Source: Spirochaetae bacterium HGW-Spirochaetae-4 (GTDB taxonomy: Bacteria; Spirochaetota; Spirochaetia; Sphaerochaetales; Sphaerochaetaceae). From it: a stretch of DNA of 64,000 nt. Below are positions 34,350 through 43,794 of this stretch, one piece after another. Positions within the stretch are counted from its first letter, which is position 1. Every line of letters begins with the position of its first letter. The position numbers were made by a program, and so were the translations under genes. The stretch is from contig PGXU01000001.1 of NCBI GenBank assembly GCA_002839335.1, forward strand, positions 1 to 64,000, read 5' to 3'. The notes beneath the pieces are model-generated. The model was not told where the DNA came from and searched no databases. It saw only the letters and a program-made list of their open reading frames with translations.

Positions 34350-35864
34350 TCACTTCAACTCTCTTCTGATAAACTTCCCATGCGTAGCATTAGCGTTAAA
34401 AATACCATCCTTCACTAAGAACTCTCCACGTCTGATCGTTGACACAATTTTACCCTTTGCTTCGAATTCATTGTAGATTGAATATTCAAGCTCTTCTGGG
34501 TAATGCAGGTCTTTTATTTCTAGCCTAGAAACTTTTTCAGGATCGAAGATAGTTAAATCTGCATCGCTACCAACTGATATACAACCTTTTTGAGGGTAAC
34601 AACCAAAAATTTTTGCAGGATTTTCACACAATAGTTTAACAAATTGGTGTTCAGTAATCTTTTGATGTTCAATAGCCCAACGCATAAGGGTGAAGCGTTC
34701 TTCAATTCCAGAAACCCCACTAATTGGTTTTCTAAAATCATTAGGTCCATTTCCCAGTGGAGCTTCTTTCTGTTTCCGTGTAAACGTACAATTGTCTGAG
34801 CTTACCAAACTTAATGTCCCATCATCTAAAGCTTCCCAAAGGGCTTGTTGATCTTCTTCATTTCTCAAAGGAGGACTCATAAGATACAGGATTCCATCCT
34901 CACCGATATTATAGTTTTTGTTTAGCATGAGATAATGGGAACATGTTTCAGCGATTACATCTACACCGCGCTTTTTAGCTTGACGGATATATTCTACTGA
35001 CTCTTTGGTAGAAATATGGAAGAAATAAACAGGAGCTTTAAGTAGTTCTGCATAATGCAATACTCGGTTGACAGCTTCCGACTCACAGAGATTAGGTTTG
35101 TAATCAGGGAAATATTTCCAATCCAATTTGCCTTCTCCAGCGAAGACTTCCTCATTGTACTCTGCTATTGCATTGTTTTCTGCGTGGAATCCACATCTCC
35201 CACCATTTTTCTTAACAGTATCAAGGACCTTAAGCAAATGAACATCGTCAATCATTACATTTGCTTTTCGGTATGTCATGAACAATTTGAATGTAGGGAT
35301 ACCTTCGTTCTTAATAATTTTTGGAATTTCTTCCAATCTATCATTAATGGTTTTTTCTATGAGTGAATTAGCCTCTAATACTTTAGCTTTGTCCTCGGGA
35401 GTTTTCGATTGTGAGTACCTTCTTTCTGCGATCGTAGCTTCTGAAGCAAGTTCGGGTGTGATGAGACTGACAACCTTGCAATGACATGAATAGTCGAGAA
35501 GGGATTTTTCCATTTCAATCTTTCTTTCTTCAACTGATTGGAGAAGAGGCACTCCAGGAAGGGTAGAGGTGAAATCAATAAACGTAGTTATCCCGCCAAA
35601 TGCTGCGCATTTACTTGCACTGTCAAAATCGAGAATATCCACTGTACCACCAAGTGGAGCCTTGATATGCATATGTGGTTCGACTAAAGCTGGAATGACG
35701 CTCTTGCCATTAGCATTATAAATTTCTGCTTTTGAAAGCTGGTTTTTATCCAGATCTCCCTGATCGGCAATCTCTACAATCTTACCATCTCTAATCGCAA
35801 TATCTTTATATGATTTTGATGTAGAGTTTATTAATAATCCACCTACAATCGCTAGGTCATACAT
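34350..35864 (-). CDS. Dihydropyrimidinase/hydantoinase family amidohydrolase
   Basis: 504 residues starting after a strong AGGAGG. It is a binuclear-metal amidohydrolase of the dihydropyrimidinase/hydantoinase/allantoinase group: first metal pair EPHMHI (about 62-67), a carboxylated-Lys region GIPTFKLFMTYR, then FHAEN, FHIST, ETCSHYL and the catalytic Asp in LVSSDNCTF. Such enzymes open cyclic amides (hydantoin, dihydrouracil, allantoin). It lies 175 bases beyond the last permease gene of a nucleoside-type ABC importer on the same strand, so it likely processes the imported heterocycle. A+T content and codon use differ from the 10-30 kb genes. Confidence 0.85.
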   Translation of the reverse strand: MYDLAIVGGLLINSTSKSYKDIAIRDGKIVEIADQGDLDKNQLSKAEIYNANGKSVIPALVEPHMHIKAPLGGTVDILDFDSASKCAAFGGITTFIDFTSTLPGVPLLQSVEERKIEMEKSLLDYSCHCKVVSLITPELASEATIAERRYSQSKTPEDKAKVLEANSLIEKTINDRLEEIPKIIKNEGIPTFKLFMTYRKANVMIDDVHLLKVLDTVKKNGGRCGFHAENNAIAEYNEEVFAGEGKLDWKYFPDYKPNLCESEAVNRVLHYAELLKAPVYFFHISTKESVEYIRQAKKRGVDVIAETCSHYLMLNKNYNIGEDGILYLMSPPLRNEEDQQALWEALDDGTLSLVSSDNCTFTRKQKEAPLGNGPNDFRKPISGVSGIEERFTLMRWAIEHQKITEHQFVKLLCENPAKIFGCYPQKGCISVGSDADLTIFDPEKVSRLEIKDLHYPEELEYSIYNEFEAKGKIVSTIRRGEFLVKDGIFNANATHGKFIRRELK

Positions 35865-36039
35865 AGGGTTAATCCTCCTTTCCTCTATGTCGCCATATAT
35901 TGACTAGAAAAAGCCGGTATATGCTCGGGTTACAATCTTATCCAGTATTGATATTTTAAACTGGATCCCCAATAGCAGAGAAGGTCATCTACAATTTCTA
36001 ATCGTAGCAAGCGCTGCTTGAAAAATTGTTATTGTAAAA

Positions 36040-36966
36040 TCAAGATCTTCGTCCATCGTATGCGGCTCCCCAGGTCTTTGGAACACGTGATCTTTTAACC
36101 ATGATTGTGAGAGCTATTACGGTGATTAGATATGGCAACATTTGTAGGAACTGGGTAGGAATTATTGATTCTGTTGTCTGCAATCTCAATTGGGCAGCGT
36201 CTGTTGCACCAAAAAGCATGCAAGCAAACATTGTTCTCATTGGATCCCATCCACCAACAACTACAGCCGCTAGGACGATGAAGCCTCTTCCACCTGTCAT
36301 GCCACCTGCAGCAAAGTATCCACTTGAGGCGAGTGTAAGTATACCGCCAGCAACAGATGCGGCAATACTACTCAAAATGAGTGTCTGGTATTTTAATTTG
36401 ATAACAGAAAGTCCGGCTGTAGCGGTCGCTTGAGGATTATCACCAACGGCTCTCACATTCAGACCCCATCTTGTTTTATATAAAACAAATGAGGCAATGA
36501 ATGCGATAAATATTGCAATCCATGTTGTGAATGGCTGTGCAAACAATACGGGTCCCACAAGCGGGATCCTATGCATCGATTCGGGGAATAATGCTCCAAA
36601 TGTAGTAGCTCTTTTGTGACGCATTACCGTTAGAACTGAGAAGATTACATTAGTTGCACCGATGGCAAGAAGATTTATCATTAAGCCTGTAACAACTTGA
36701 TTTGTTCTGCGTGAAACTGTTAGGAATGCTACCATAAGCCCAAGAACAAGGCCCAGAATAACACAGGCAAATAGTGCAACAGCCTGGCTTTGAGCATAAT
36801 ATGAAACCGCTACTCCACAGAGAGCTCCACATAACATTATTCCCTCTATTCCCATGTTAATGATGCCAGAGCGTTCCGCAAAGATTTCTCCCATTGCACA
36901 AATAATCAGAGGTGCCGACCATCTTAGACTAGCTTGAAGCCAATCGAGTATAATTTCGTATGTCAT
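36040..36966 (-). CDS. ABC transporter permease, nucleoside/BMP type (second)
   Basis: 308 residues, mostly hydrophobic, of the BPD_transp_2 family, close in pattern to the NupQ/YufQ permease: APLIICAMGEIFAERSGIINMGIEGIMLCGA at the start, SRRTNQVVTGLMINLLA, and VGDNPQATATAGLSV. With the first permease, it forms the membrane channel. Its ATG overlaps the upstream permease gene by 4 bases. Confidence 0.9.
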   Translation of the reverse strand: MTYEIILDWLQASLRWSAPLIICAMGEIFAERSGIINMGIEGIMLCGALCGVAVSYYAQSQAVALFACVILGLVLGLMVAFLTVSRRTNQVVTGLMINLLAIGATNVIFSVLTVMRHKRATTFGALFPESMHRIPLVGPVLFAQPFTTWIAIFIAFIASFVLYKTRWGLNVRAVGDNPQATATAGLSVIKLKYQTLILSSIAASVAGGILTLASSGYFAAGGMTGGRGFIVLAAVVVGGWDPMRTMFACMLFGATDAAQLRLQTTESIIPTQFLQMLPYLITVIALTIMVKRSRVPKTWGAAYDGRRS

Positions 36967-38084
36967 TTTACAGCTTCCTCCATCTTAAAAGATAAAGTCT
37001 TTTTTCCAGGGTCTTTTTCGTCACGTTTCTTTAGTCGTTTTGAGTCTGCAACGCCAACTCCAATAACAAATAATACACACAGTGCAATGATAATTGAAGC
37101 CATTGAAGAACTTACCCCGGTTTCAATCGACATTGTAGCGCCACCAACCTTTAAAATAGAGAAAAATAAAGCTGAAAGCATGACGCCGATCGGTTCCCCT
37201 CCGGCCACCAGTGCAACTGCTACACTTTCATAGCCTACTCCCGTAACAAATTCCATATATAATCTGTGTTTAAGGCCAAGTACCTCAATTGCACCACCCA
37301 AACCCCCTAACATTGCACCAATTACCATGGTCATAACGATCTGCTTTTTTGAATTTATACCAGCATATTGCGCTGCGAATGGATTGTAACCAAGCATTCT
37401 GGTTCTGAAACCGAAAGGGGTATATTTGAGGATGATATGAAAAATTATACACATCAAAAGACCGATAAATGGACCAGGATGGAGACTGGTTCCTTTCATC
37501 AATATTGAAAGAAGGGAGGATTCCGCAAACGGAAGGGACATTGGGAAATAAGCTCCTTCTTGTGCCAAAGGAGAACCAGAGACAATCCAGTTGGTAAAAT
37601 AGATCGCAACATAGCTCAACATTATCGTAGCAGTAACTTCATTGACCCCCTTATATGCACGAAGATAACCAGGAATTGCTCCCCAGAGACCCGCAAAAAG
37701 CATGGCGACAATAAAACACAATAAAATATGGATGATAGGAGGTAGTCCCAATTCGGGGATTGCCACGATTGTCGCGCCTATAGCTCCAATATACATGTAT
37801 CCTTCAATTCCCGTATTCCACACACCAGACTTAATACCTATAGCTACTCCGATTCCTCCAAGCAACAAGGGGGAAGATCTGACAAGAACATTGCTAAAAG
37901 ACTGAAGGCTATTAAATGCCCCTCGAAACATTGAAGCATATGCGAGGAATGGATTAACTCCCGAAATTGCAATCAAGAGTCCGCCTGTAAATATTCCGAG
38001 TAATATACCTAATATTGTATGACCGCTGGAGTAGATAAGATCGCCAATAAATGGAACCTTTATGATTTTTTGTTTAGTTCTCAT
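36963..38084 (-). CDS. ABC transporter permease, nucleoside/BMP type (first)
   Basis: 373 residues of the BPD_transp_2 family, similar to NupP/YufP. Conserved stretches are LLLGGIGVAIGIKSGVWNTGIEGYMYIGAI, KGVNEVTATIMLSYVAIYFTNWIV and GYNPFAAQYAGINSKKQIV. It overlaps the ATPase gene upstream and the second permease downstream by 4 bases each, giving a tightly coupled ATPase-permease-permease order. Confidence 0.9.
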   Translation of the reverse strand: MRTKQKIIKVPFIGDLIYSSGHTILGILLGIFTGGLLIAISGVNPFLAYASMFRGAFNSLQSFSNVLVRSSPLLLGGIGVAIGIKSGVWNTGIEGYMYIGAIGATIVAIPELGLPPIIHILLCFIVAMLFAGLWGAIPGYLRAYKGVNEVTATIMLSYVAIYFTNWIVSGSPLAQEGAYFPMSLPFAESSLLSILMKGTSLHPGPFIGLLMCIIFHIILKYTPFGFRTRMLGYNPFAAQYAGINSKKQIVMTMVIGAMLGGLGGAIEVLGLKHRLYMEFVTGVGYESVAVALVAGGEPIGVMLSALFFSILKVGGATMSIETGVSSSMASIIIALCVLFVIGVGVADSKRLKKRDEKDPGKKTLSFKMEEAVK

Positions 38085-39601
38085 TTTTTGGCCTCCGTTG
38101 TTTGTCCAAGCATCATTTGGCCAATCGTGAATTGGTCTGCGGTTTCACCATTAAGTTCACCCATTATTTGTCCACTATAAAGAACAACAATACGATCACT
38201 AAGAGCCATTACTTCCTGAAGTTCAGCCGATATAAAAAGGACCGCTGCTCCTCTATTTCGTTCATTGAGAAGAATATCATGGACATTTGAAACAGCACCA
38301 AGATCTAAACCTCTCGTGGGGTGTGAAGCCACATCTAGAACAGGCTGAGCATCTAGCTCACGAGCGATAACAACTTTCTGTTGATTCCCTCCAGAAAGTG
38401 TTTTCACCTTGATATCCCCTGAAGGAGATTTTATATTATATTTTTTAATCATATGTTCAGCGTGTTTTTTCATTTCGGAGTATTGAAGGAATCCATTTTT
38501 TACATATGGTTTTTCTTTGTAGTCCTTGATGAGAAGATTCTCTGCAACGGTGAAGTCGAGGACAAGCCCGGTCTTTTGTCTATCTTCAGGAATAAAACCC
38601 ACGAATGAGGGGTCTGCGATGACATTTGTAACTTGCTTGTCCTGGATAGTAATGCTTCCGCTTGAAGGCTTTCTTAGACCGGTGATACATTCAGAAAGTT
38701 CACGTTGACCATTTCCATCAACACCTGCTACACCGACTATCTCACCTGCATGTACTGTCAAATTGAAATCTTTGAGCGCTTGGACTCCTCTATCGTCAAA
38801 AGCGTTTACATTTTTCATCACCAGGACAGCTGAATGCTCTTTTACTGTTGGGCGAGCTTTACGTTCGATAGTAACTGGACGCCCCACCATCATCTCTGCC
38901 AGTATCGATTGAGTCGCTTCTTTCGTATTGACGGTACCAATAACTTTACCATCTCTGATTACGGTTACTTTATCTGTTATCTCAATAACCTCTCGTAGTT
39001 TATGGCTAATAAAAACTACACTACGTCCTTGTTCTGTTATTTTCCTAATAGCACGACACAATTGATCGCTTTCTGAGGGAGTCAACACTGCAGTTGGCTC
39101 ATCAAGTACGAGAACTTTACAATCTCTGTATAGGGCTTTGAGGATTTCTACCCATTGTTGCTTTCCAACAGGAAGACGCCAAACTATTTCTTCTGGATCA
39201 ACAAAAAGTTCATACTCTTTGCAGAGTTTCTCTAATTTTTTTTTCGCGGGACCAAAGTCGAGAACAGCTTTGTTTGTAGGGATACCCAAAATTACGTTTT
39301 CTATTACCGAAAGGGTATCAACCAACTTGAAATGCTGATGAACCATACCGATTCCGTGGTTAATAGCTTCTGATGGAGAATTTATAACTACTTGCTTTCC
39401 ATCAACAAAGATTTTCCCTTGATCAGGTTGATAAAGACCATAAAGTATATTCATGAGGGTAGTCTTCCCCGCTCCGTTTTCACCGAGCAGTCCTAGTACA
39501 TGGCCCTTTTCACATTCAATTGTAACATGGTCATTTGCAAGAACACCTGGGAAGCTTTTTGAAATGTCCTGCATCTTGAGGAGGATACTATTTTCATTCA
39601 T
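38081..39601 (-). CDS. ABC transporter duplicated ATPase, nucleoside/simple sugar type
   Basis: About 506 residues from the ATG at 39601 (weak site TTGGA). Two ATP-binding cassettes in one chain, as in the RbsA/NupO class: first Walker A GENGAGKT and signature LPVGKQQWVEILKAL with LVLDEPTAVLTPSE; second cassette GVDGNGQRELSECI (degenerate Walker A), signature LSGGNQQKVVIARE, and DVASHPTRGLDLGA. It powers the importer whose binding protein is encoded just upstream. Confidence 0.92.
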   Translation of the reverse strand: MNENSILLKMQDISKSFPGVLANDHVTIECEKGHVLGLLGENGAGKTTLMNILYGLYQPDQGKIFVDGKQVVINSPSEAINHGIGMVHQHFKLVDTLSVIENVILGIPTNKAVLDFGPAKKKLEKLCKEYELFVDPEEIVWRLPVGKQQWVEILKALYRDCKVLVLDEPTAVLTPSESDQLCRAIRKITEQGRSVVFISHKLREVIEITDKVTVIRDGKVIGTVNTKEATQSILAEMMVGRPVTIERKARPTVKEHSAVLVMKNVNAFDDRGVQALKDFNLTVHAGEIVGVAGVDGNGQRELSECITGLRKPSSGSITIQDKQVTNVIADPSFVGFIPEDRQKTGLVLDFTVAENLLIKDYKEKPYVKNGFLQYSEMKKHAEHMIKKYNIKSPSGDIKVKTLSGGNQQKVVIARELDAQPVLDVASHPTRGLDLGAVSNVHDILLNERNRGAAVLFISAELQEVMALSDRIVVLYSGQIMGELNGETADQFTIGQMMLGQTTEAKK

Positions 39602-39685
39602 ATAAAAATCCAACGGCTTTTTAAAATAAAACCTAATCAACTAGATTCGTTAATATAACGAACTCATGTATCGCCGAAGATTCTT

Positions 39686-39712
39686 CTGTATACCGCTTCT
39701 CGCGGTATACAG
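39686..39712 (-). other. Intergenic hairpin between binding protein and ATPase genes
   Basis: A perfect 11-bp inverted repeat (39686-39696 with 39702-39712) with a 5-base loop, between the binding-protein stop and the ATPase start. There is no T-run. It would protect the 3' end of the binding-protein mRNA or reduce read-through, giving more binding protein than membrane parts. Confidence 0.6.
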
Positions 39713-39732
39713 AAATCAGAAATTATTAGTTA

Positions 39733-40695
39733 TCAGTCTGGAATGTTGATCTTTCCAGCTGAAAGGTCACTTTTTGCTTTCTCAACGGCAGCAACACCTT
39801 CACTTGAAAGGTTATTATAAATAGCAGAAATACCATTCCCTGCCATTCCAACAACATGTGATTTTCCATCTGTAAGTTCGCCTGTGGCTTCAAGATATCC
39901 AAGTCCTTCCCAGTTGAAGGTAACACTTCCCATGGCGGATTTGCAATCATATGTTTCTGCATAGTCTGCAACTGAACCAACAAGTACAGCCTTGTTCTTG
40001 GAATCATCAGTCGCTGCGGCAACTCCAGCACCGGCGGCATCAAGACATGGGAATAGGACGTCATAACCTTGTGCTATAAGCGCATTGGCTGCATTGTATG
40101 CTTTATCTGTATCTGACCAGTCATTTGTTTCGATAGCTGTGAATTCGATTGAAGGATTCACATCATGTAATGCCTTCTCAAAACTATCGCGCATCTGAGC
40201 TTGGTTTGCATAGAATACTCCAGTAATCATAGCCACTTTACCAGTCTTTGTTGAATGAGCAGCCATAATACCGCCAAGATATCCTGCTTCGCTGTAACTA
40301 ACTGTCGCAGCCGACATGTTGGGAAGCCCATAAGTATCTTTACCTACTGAAAAAATAAAATGAGTATCAGGATATTCTTTTGCAACAGTCGCAAGGGAAT
40401 CACCGAATTGGCCACCCTGCCCAATAATGATTTCGTAACCCTGTTGTGCTAACTGACGAATAACTTCGACCTGTTCTGCATCAGTAACATTTTCCTTGTA
40501 AGCAGTTTTTATTCCCTTTTCAGATGCTGCTCTTAGCATACCTTCATAGGTATATTGATTGAATGCTTGGTCAGTTTTCAAGCCCGAAAGAACCATAGCA
40601 ACGCTACCAGTCATGTCTACTTGCTCTGTGGCACCACCAGCAAAAACACTGCACATTACAGCAAGACTCAAGAGCACGGTAATGATTTTTTTCAT
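39733..40695 (-). CDS. BMP family ABC substrate-binding protein
   Basis: 320 residues from the ATG at 40695 with AAAGGAGAG. Signal peptide ending VFAGGATEQ, then the BMP/PnrA/Med fold: SGLKTDQAFNQYTYEGMLRA, QQGYEIIIGQGGQFGDSLATVAKEYPDTHFIF, EAGYLGGIMAAHSTKTGKVAMITG and DVLFPCLDAAGAGV. In spirochaetes (TmpC/PnrA) these proteins bind purine nucleosides. It is the first gene of the ABC operon that continues with the ATPase, two permeases and a hydantoinase, so the ligand may be a nucleoside, a base or a cyclic ureide. Confidence 0.92.
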   Translation of the reverse strand: MKKIITVLLSLAVMCSVFAGGATEQVDMTGSVAMVLSGLKTDQAFNQYTYEGMLRAASEKGIKTAYKENVTDAEQVEVIRQLAQQGYEIIIGQGGQFGDSLATVAKEYPDTHFIFSVGKDTYGLPNMSAATVSYSEAGYLGGIMAAHSTKTGKVAMITGVFYANQAQMRDSFEKALHDVNPSIEFTAIETNDWSDTDKAYNAANALIAQGYDVLFPCLDAAGAGVAAATDDSKNKAVLVGSVADYAETYDCKSAMGSVTFNWEGLGYLEATGELTDGKSHVVGMAGNGISAIYNNLSSEGVAAVEKAKSDLSAGKINIPD

Positions 40696-40803
40696 AGATA
40701 TCTCTCCTTTTGTGATATACATGCATCGTAATACAACAAACTGCAACAGTCAAAGACTTTTTCTTGATTTCGATAATTTAATTGCGATATAAATTGCAAT
40801 AGA

Positions 40804-41165
40804 TTAATTGTTGTAACAATTCAATTCTTTCCGATGCCTGTTGAATGCTCTGATCACAGCTTCCATGACAGTCTGAGAATGATTCTCAATCGCATAGGCA
40901 GCATAGTGTTCCAGCATGGTTTTGGTTTTATCACCTGTCGTGAGTCCAAGACTTCTTGCATTGACAAAGTTTGCCATTTCGTTGAATACCAGAGTCTCCA
41001 ACTATGAAAGACAATAGTAGACCTCTTCCTCTCTTCCTTGGAGATTTCTATCTTCACTAGAGCTTCACACACGTCGTTGTTGAGCAACTTATGGTCTATG
41101 AACTGACCAAGATCACTATAGAAAAATAAGCACTTCATCCCAAGGATTTTTTTATAGCGAGGTCC
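40804..41165 (-). pseudogene. Tyrosine recombinase (integrase) remnant, frameshifted
   Basis: Two frames together give the C-terminal part of a phage-type tyrosine recombinase: KNPWD, then CLFFYSDLGQFIDHKLL, STIVFHSWRLWYSTK, then after a one-base deletion near 40990 MANFVNARSLGLTTGDKTKTMLEHYAAYA. The HSWR and TMLEHYAA segments hold the conserved His-x-x-Arg box and catalytic Tyr. A second frameshift lies near 41140. It is clearly homologous to the remnant at 59.0-59.6 kb but diverged. The N-terminal part is missing. Confidence 0.8.
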
Positions 41166-41557
41166 CTATCAGTTTGACCGATGTTCATTGCTGGGAGTTG
41201 TTTCCCTGTTTTTTTTGGATCAACAATTTTTGCGTACTAAACGCTACTCTGAAGGGAGGGATAGAAGGGTTCCCGGCTCATGTACCACTCCAAAAACTGG
41301 TATCTCAGGGTATTTTGGGTACACCCTTTAGTGCAGTTCCGTCGTACCTCGCTTTCTGTTGTTCTCTGAGAACTGCAAGACTCGTTGCATTGCAAGGAGT
41401 TCCTGTTTTGGACCCAGAAGAACTGGGCCTTTAATCCATAGAGGGTAAATTCGTAGGTTCATGGATCTGTTTCAAAAAACTATATATTTTTCTGAAAGTG
41501 GAGCTTTTTTTCTCTGCAGAGAAGACTGCGTATTGGGAGAGCGTGTCTGACACCAAA
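41166..41557. other. Non-coding stretch holding a degenerate tRNA-end repeat
   Basis: 390 bases without a supported gene. A plus-strand 86-codon open frame (41174-41434) has no ribosome site, no family similarity and lies across the repeat 41317-41430, so it is rejected as a gene. The AraC gene begins its stop side at 41558. Confidence 0.6.
41317..41430 (+). repeat. Degenerate att-like copy of the tRNA 3' end region
   Basis: Shares 13 identical bases (41317-41329 with 60234-60246), then 22 identical bases (41386-41407 with 60313-60334), then a 22-base stretch with 17 matches to the 3' end of the tRNA at 60336-60357. The matched part includes the tRNA terminator hairpin. It is in direct orientation, 18.9 kb from the intact tRNA locus, and lies just beyond an integrase remnant, as an old attachment site would. 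Confidence 0.7.
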
Positions 41558-42460
41558 TTATAACTCAAGTTTCGGCATGTGTCTCGAACGATATTGCGAG
41601 GGGCTTTCACCGACTTGTTGCTGGAAAGCCTTGTAAAAGTTTCCGAGTGACTGAAAACCGGAATCCATGGCGACATCGATTATTTTAAGGTCGGTGGTCA
41701 ACAAGTATGATTGTGATTTATATATGCGCATCATATTGATGAATTTCCCGATGCTTAGGCCGGTGCTTTCTCGGAATAACGTATTAGCATAATTAGAATT
41801 GAGGCAAACATAATTTGCAACATCTTGGACTACGATCTGTTTAAGATAGTTGTTGGTGATAAATTTGTACATTTTTTCAACAGTTTTATCCTTCTTGACT
41901 TTTACATATGCCGTCTTGATCTGCATCTCTTGATCATGTTCTGGTGGGAGCTGTGAAGTCTCCATCTCTTCGAGTGGGTGATTTAGATTTGAGAGAAATC
42001 GAAATAGACGGTATTGAACCCAATACAATACACTTCGGCTTAAATACTGATTTTCCTCAGCGACAACCTCTTTGGAATGCTTGAAAAAGAGTAGGTCGAT
42101 CTCTCGCATAATCGGAGAAGTCTCTTTGAATATCTCCCCAGAAAAAATCTGTCTGACGAAGCTCGAGGGAAGTGACATCTGCATGAAAAGCGAAACAGGA
42201 ATAGTGAGGAAGTAACAGGCATCATCCTTGGTAGATTCAATCACCTTGTGGGGTATAGCACCCCAGTAGATAAAGGTTTCATTCTCATGAATTGTCACGA
42301 TACGCCCGCCAAACAGATATTTCACAGGGCCAATTGGATGGAAAGCCATCTCAATTTCACTGCTATGTTGATGGAAATGATTCCAATCAATCTCGTTGCT
42401 ATAAGAAGCTTGCAATCCATGGGTAAATGAAATTACACGTGTCTGCTTGTTCATGTACAT
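41558..42460 (-). CDS. AraC family transcriptional regulator
   Basis: 300 residues (ATG at 42460 or 42454). The N-terminal part is a cupin-like sensor (NHFHQHSSEIEMAFHPIGPVKYLFGG). The last 100 residues are the double helix-turn-helix AraC domain (YKFITNNYLKQIVVQDVANYVCLNSNYANTLFRESTGLSIGKFINMMRI, then DVAMDSGFQSLGNFYKAFQQQVGESPSQYR). It is divergent from the TRAP operon starting at 42650 and very likely controls it. No Shine-Dalgarno site; a TTTAAT box lies close to the start, so it may be another leaderless gene. Confidence 0.9.
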   Translation of the reverse strand: MYMNKQTRVISFTHGLQASYSNEIDWNHFHQHSSEIEMAFHPIGPVKYLFGGRIVTIHENETFIYWGAIPHKVIESTKDDACYFLTIPVSLFMQMSLPSSFVRQIFSGEIFKETSPIMREIDLLFFKHSKEVVAEENQYLSRSVLYWVQYRLFRFLSNLNHPLEEMETSQLPPEHDQEMQIKTAYVKVKKDKTVEKMYKFITNNYLKQIVVQDVANYVCLNSNYANTLFRESTGLSIGKFINMMRIYKSQSYLLTTDLKIIDVAMDSGFQSLGNFYKAFQQQVGESPSQYRSRHMPKLEL

Positions 42461-42649
42461 AGATTAAAGAGGTTTTCAATAGAAAGCAAGAGTTGTGGGA
42501 TGTTGGAGATTCTCCATGATAATCTGAGAAAAGTAGAGCCCTAGGCGGTTTTTCAGGATGAAATGGCGAAGAGCTAGTGTAGTATATAAGTCATAGCACA
42601 GCATAAATGTAATAAATATATCAAGCTGGCTACAAAAAGGAGATTTTGT

Positions 42650-43666
42650 ATGAGAAAGAGTTTGAAAATGTTAATGACGATTCTGATGGTACTGCTAGCC
42701 GCCAATGTATTTGCTGGTGGACAAGGAGAAGGAGTTGCAGAGGCAAGCAAGCCGATTGTGATTAAAGTGGCTCACGTTGGAGCTCCTGTAAGTCCACAGC
42801 AAGGAGCAGCGGATATTTTCGTCAAGATGGTAAAGGAAAAAACAGGTGGATCAGTTGATATTCAAATCTTCGGATCTTCGACACTTGGTGACGAATCAGC
42901 TCTTGTCGAAGGCATGGTACTTGGAACAATTGACGGAGGTATCGTCTCAGCAGGGTTATATGGTGGTTACTATCCACTTATGGGTGCGTTCGAAATCCCC
43001 TTCCTATTTAAAAATCGTGCCCACACCATTGCCGTCAACAACGGTCCGCTCGGACAAGAGATTCTTGATAGTTTGAGCAAGGAGGCGAAGCTTAAAGGTC
43101 TGGCAATCTGGGAACACGGTTTCCGTCATGTTACAAATAATGTGCGGGCAATTAAGACTCCTCAGGATTTTAAAGGCTTAAATATTCGCAGCCCTGAAGT
43201 TCCAGTGTATAGTGCACCTTTACGGGCATTAGGTGCCAATCCTGTTCCGATGGCATTCTCAGAGCTGTATGTGGCGCTTGAGCGTGGTGTTGTTGATGGA
43301 CAACATAATCCGCTCTTGCACGTTCAAGGACAACGATTCTATGAAGTGCAAGATCATCTTTCTATGCTTGACTTTGCATATACTCCTAACGTATTGGCTT
43401 TCAGTAATAAGGCATGGAATCGTCTCAACGCCAGCCAGCAACTTCAAGTACAAGAAGCTGCCAAGGAAGCAGGTGTTGCATGGTCACAGGCTGCCGAAGC
43501 AGAAGAAAATCGTCTTCTTGAAGAATTGAAAGGAAAGATGGCAGTTGTGGACAGGAGCGAGTTGGACAAAACAGCATTCCAAAACATCGTGGTTGAAGCC
43601 ACATTCCCGATGTTCCGTGAGATGTTCGGAGAGTTCTTGGACAAGATTATCGAAGCCGGAAAATAG
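42650..43666 (+). CDS. TRAP transporter substrate-binding protein DctP
   Basis: 338 residues with AAAGGAG upstream and a signal peptide ending VFAGGQGEG. DctP-family signatures: VAHVGAPVSPQQGAADIFVKMVKEKTGGSVDIQIFGSSTLGDESALVEGM, NIRSPEVPVY with the ligand-contacting Arg, and ALERGVVDGQHNPLLH. It binds a carboxylate-bearing ligand outside the membrane. It opens an operon dctP-dctM-dctQ-oxidoreductase-transaldolase. Confidence 0.93.
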   Translation: MRKSLKMLMTILMVLLAANVFAGGQGEGVAEASKPIVIKVAHVGAPVSPQQGAADIFVKMVKEKTGGSVDIQIFGSSTLGDESALVEGMVLGTIDGGIVSAGLYGGYYPLMGAFEIPFLFKNRAHTIAVNNGPLGQEILDSLSKEAKLKGLAIWEHGFRHVTNNVRAIKTPQDFKGLNIRSPEVPVYSAPLRALGANPVPMAFSELYVALERGVVDGQHNPLLHVQGQRFYEVQDHLSMLDFAYTPNVLAFSNKAWNRLNASQQLQVQEAAKEAGVAWSQAAEAEENRLLEELKGKMAVVDRSELDKTAFQNIVVEATFPMFREMFGEFLDKIIEAGK

Positions 43667-43794
43667 AGAAATCCAGTAATGAGTATTCGGCCGTGAGATG
43701 ACATTTCTTGCGGCCGTCTATACTCCTTATGTCATATGCATCAGACAGTTTATTGCTGAAATGCTCTATTGAATTACTAATGAGGAGATTGTAT

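Noticed and set aside
41174-41434. 86-codon plus-strand open frame
   Set aside because: It spans the att-like repeat, lacks a ribosome site and its sequence follows the tRNA-end homology, so it is not a gene.
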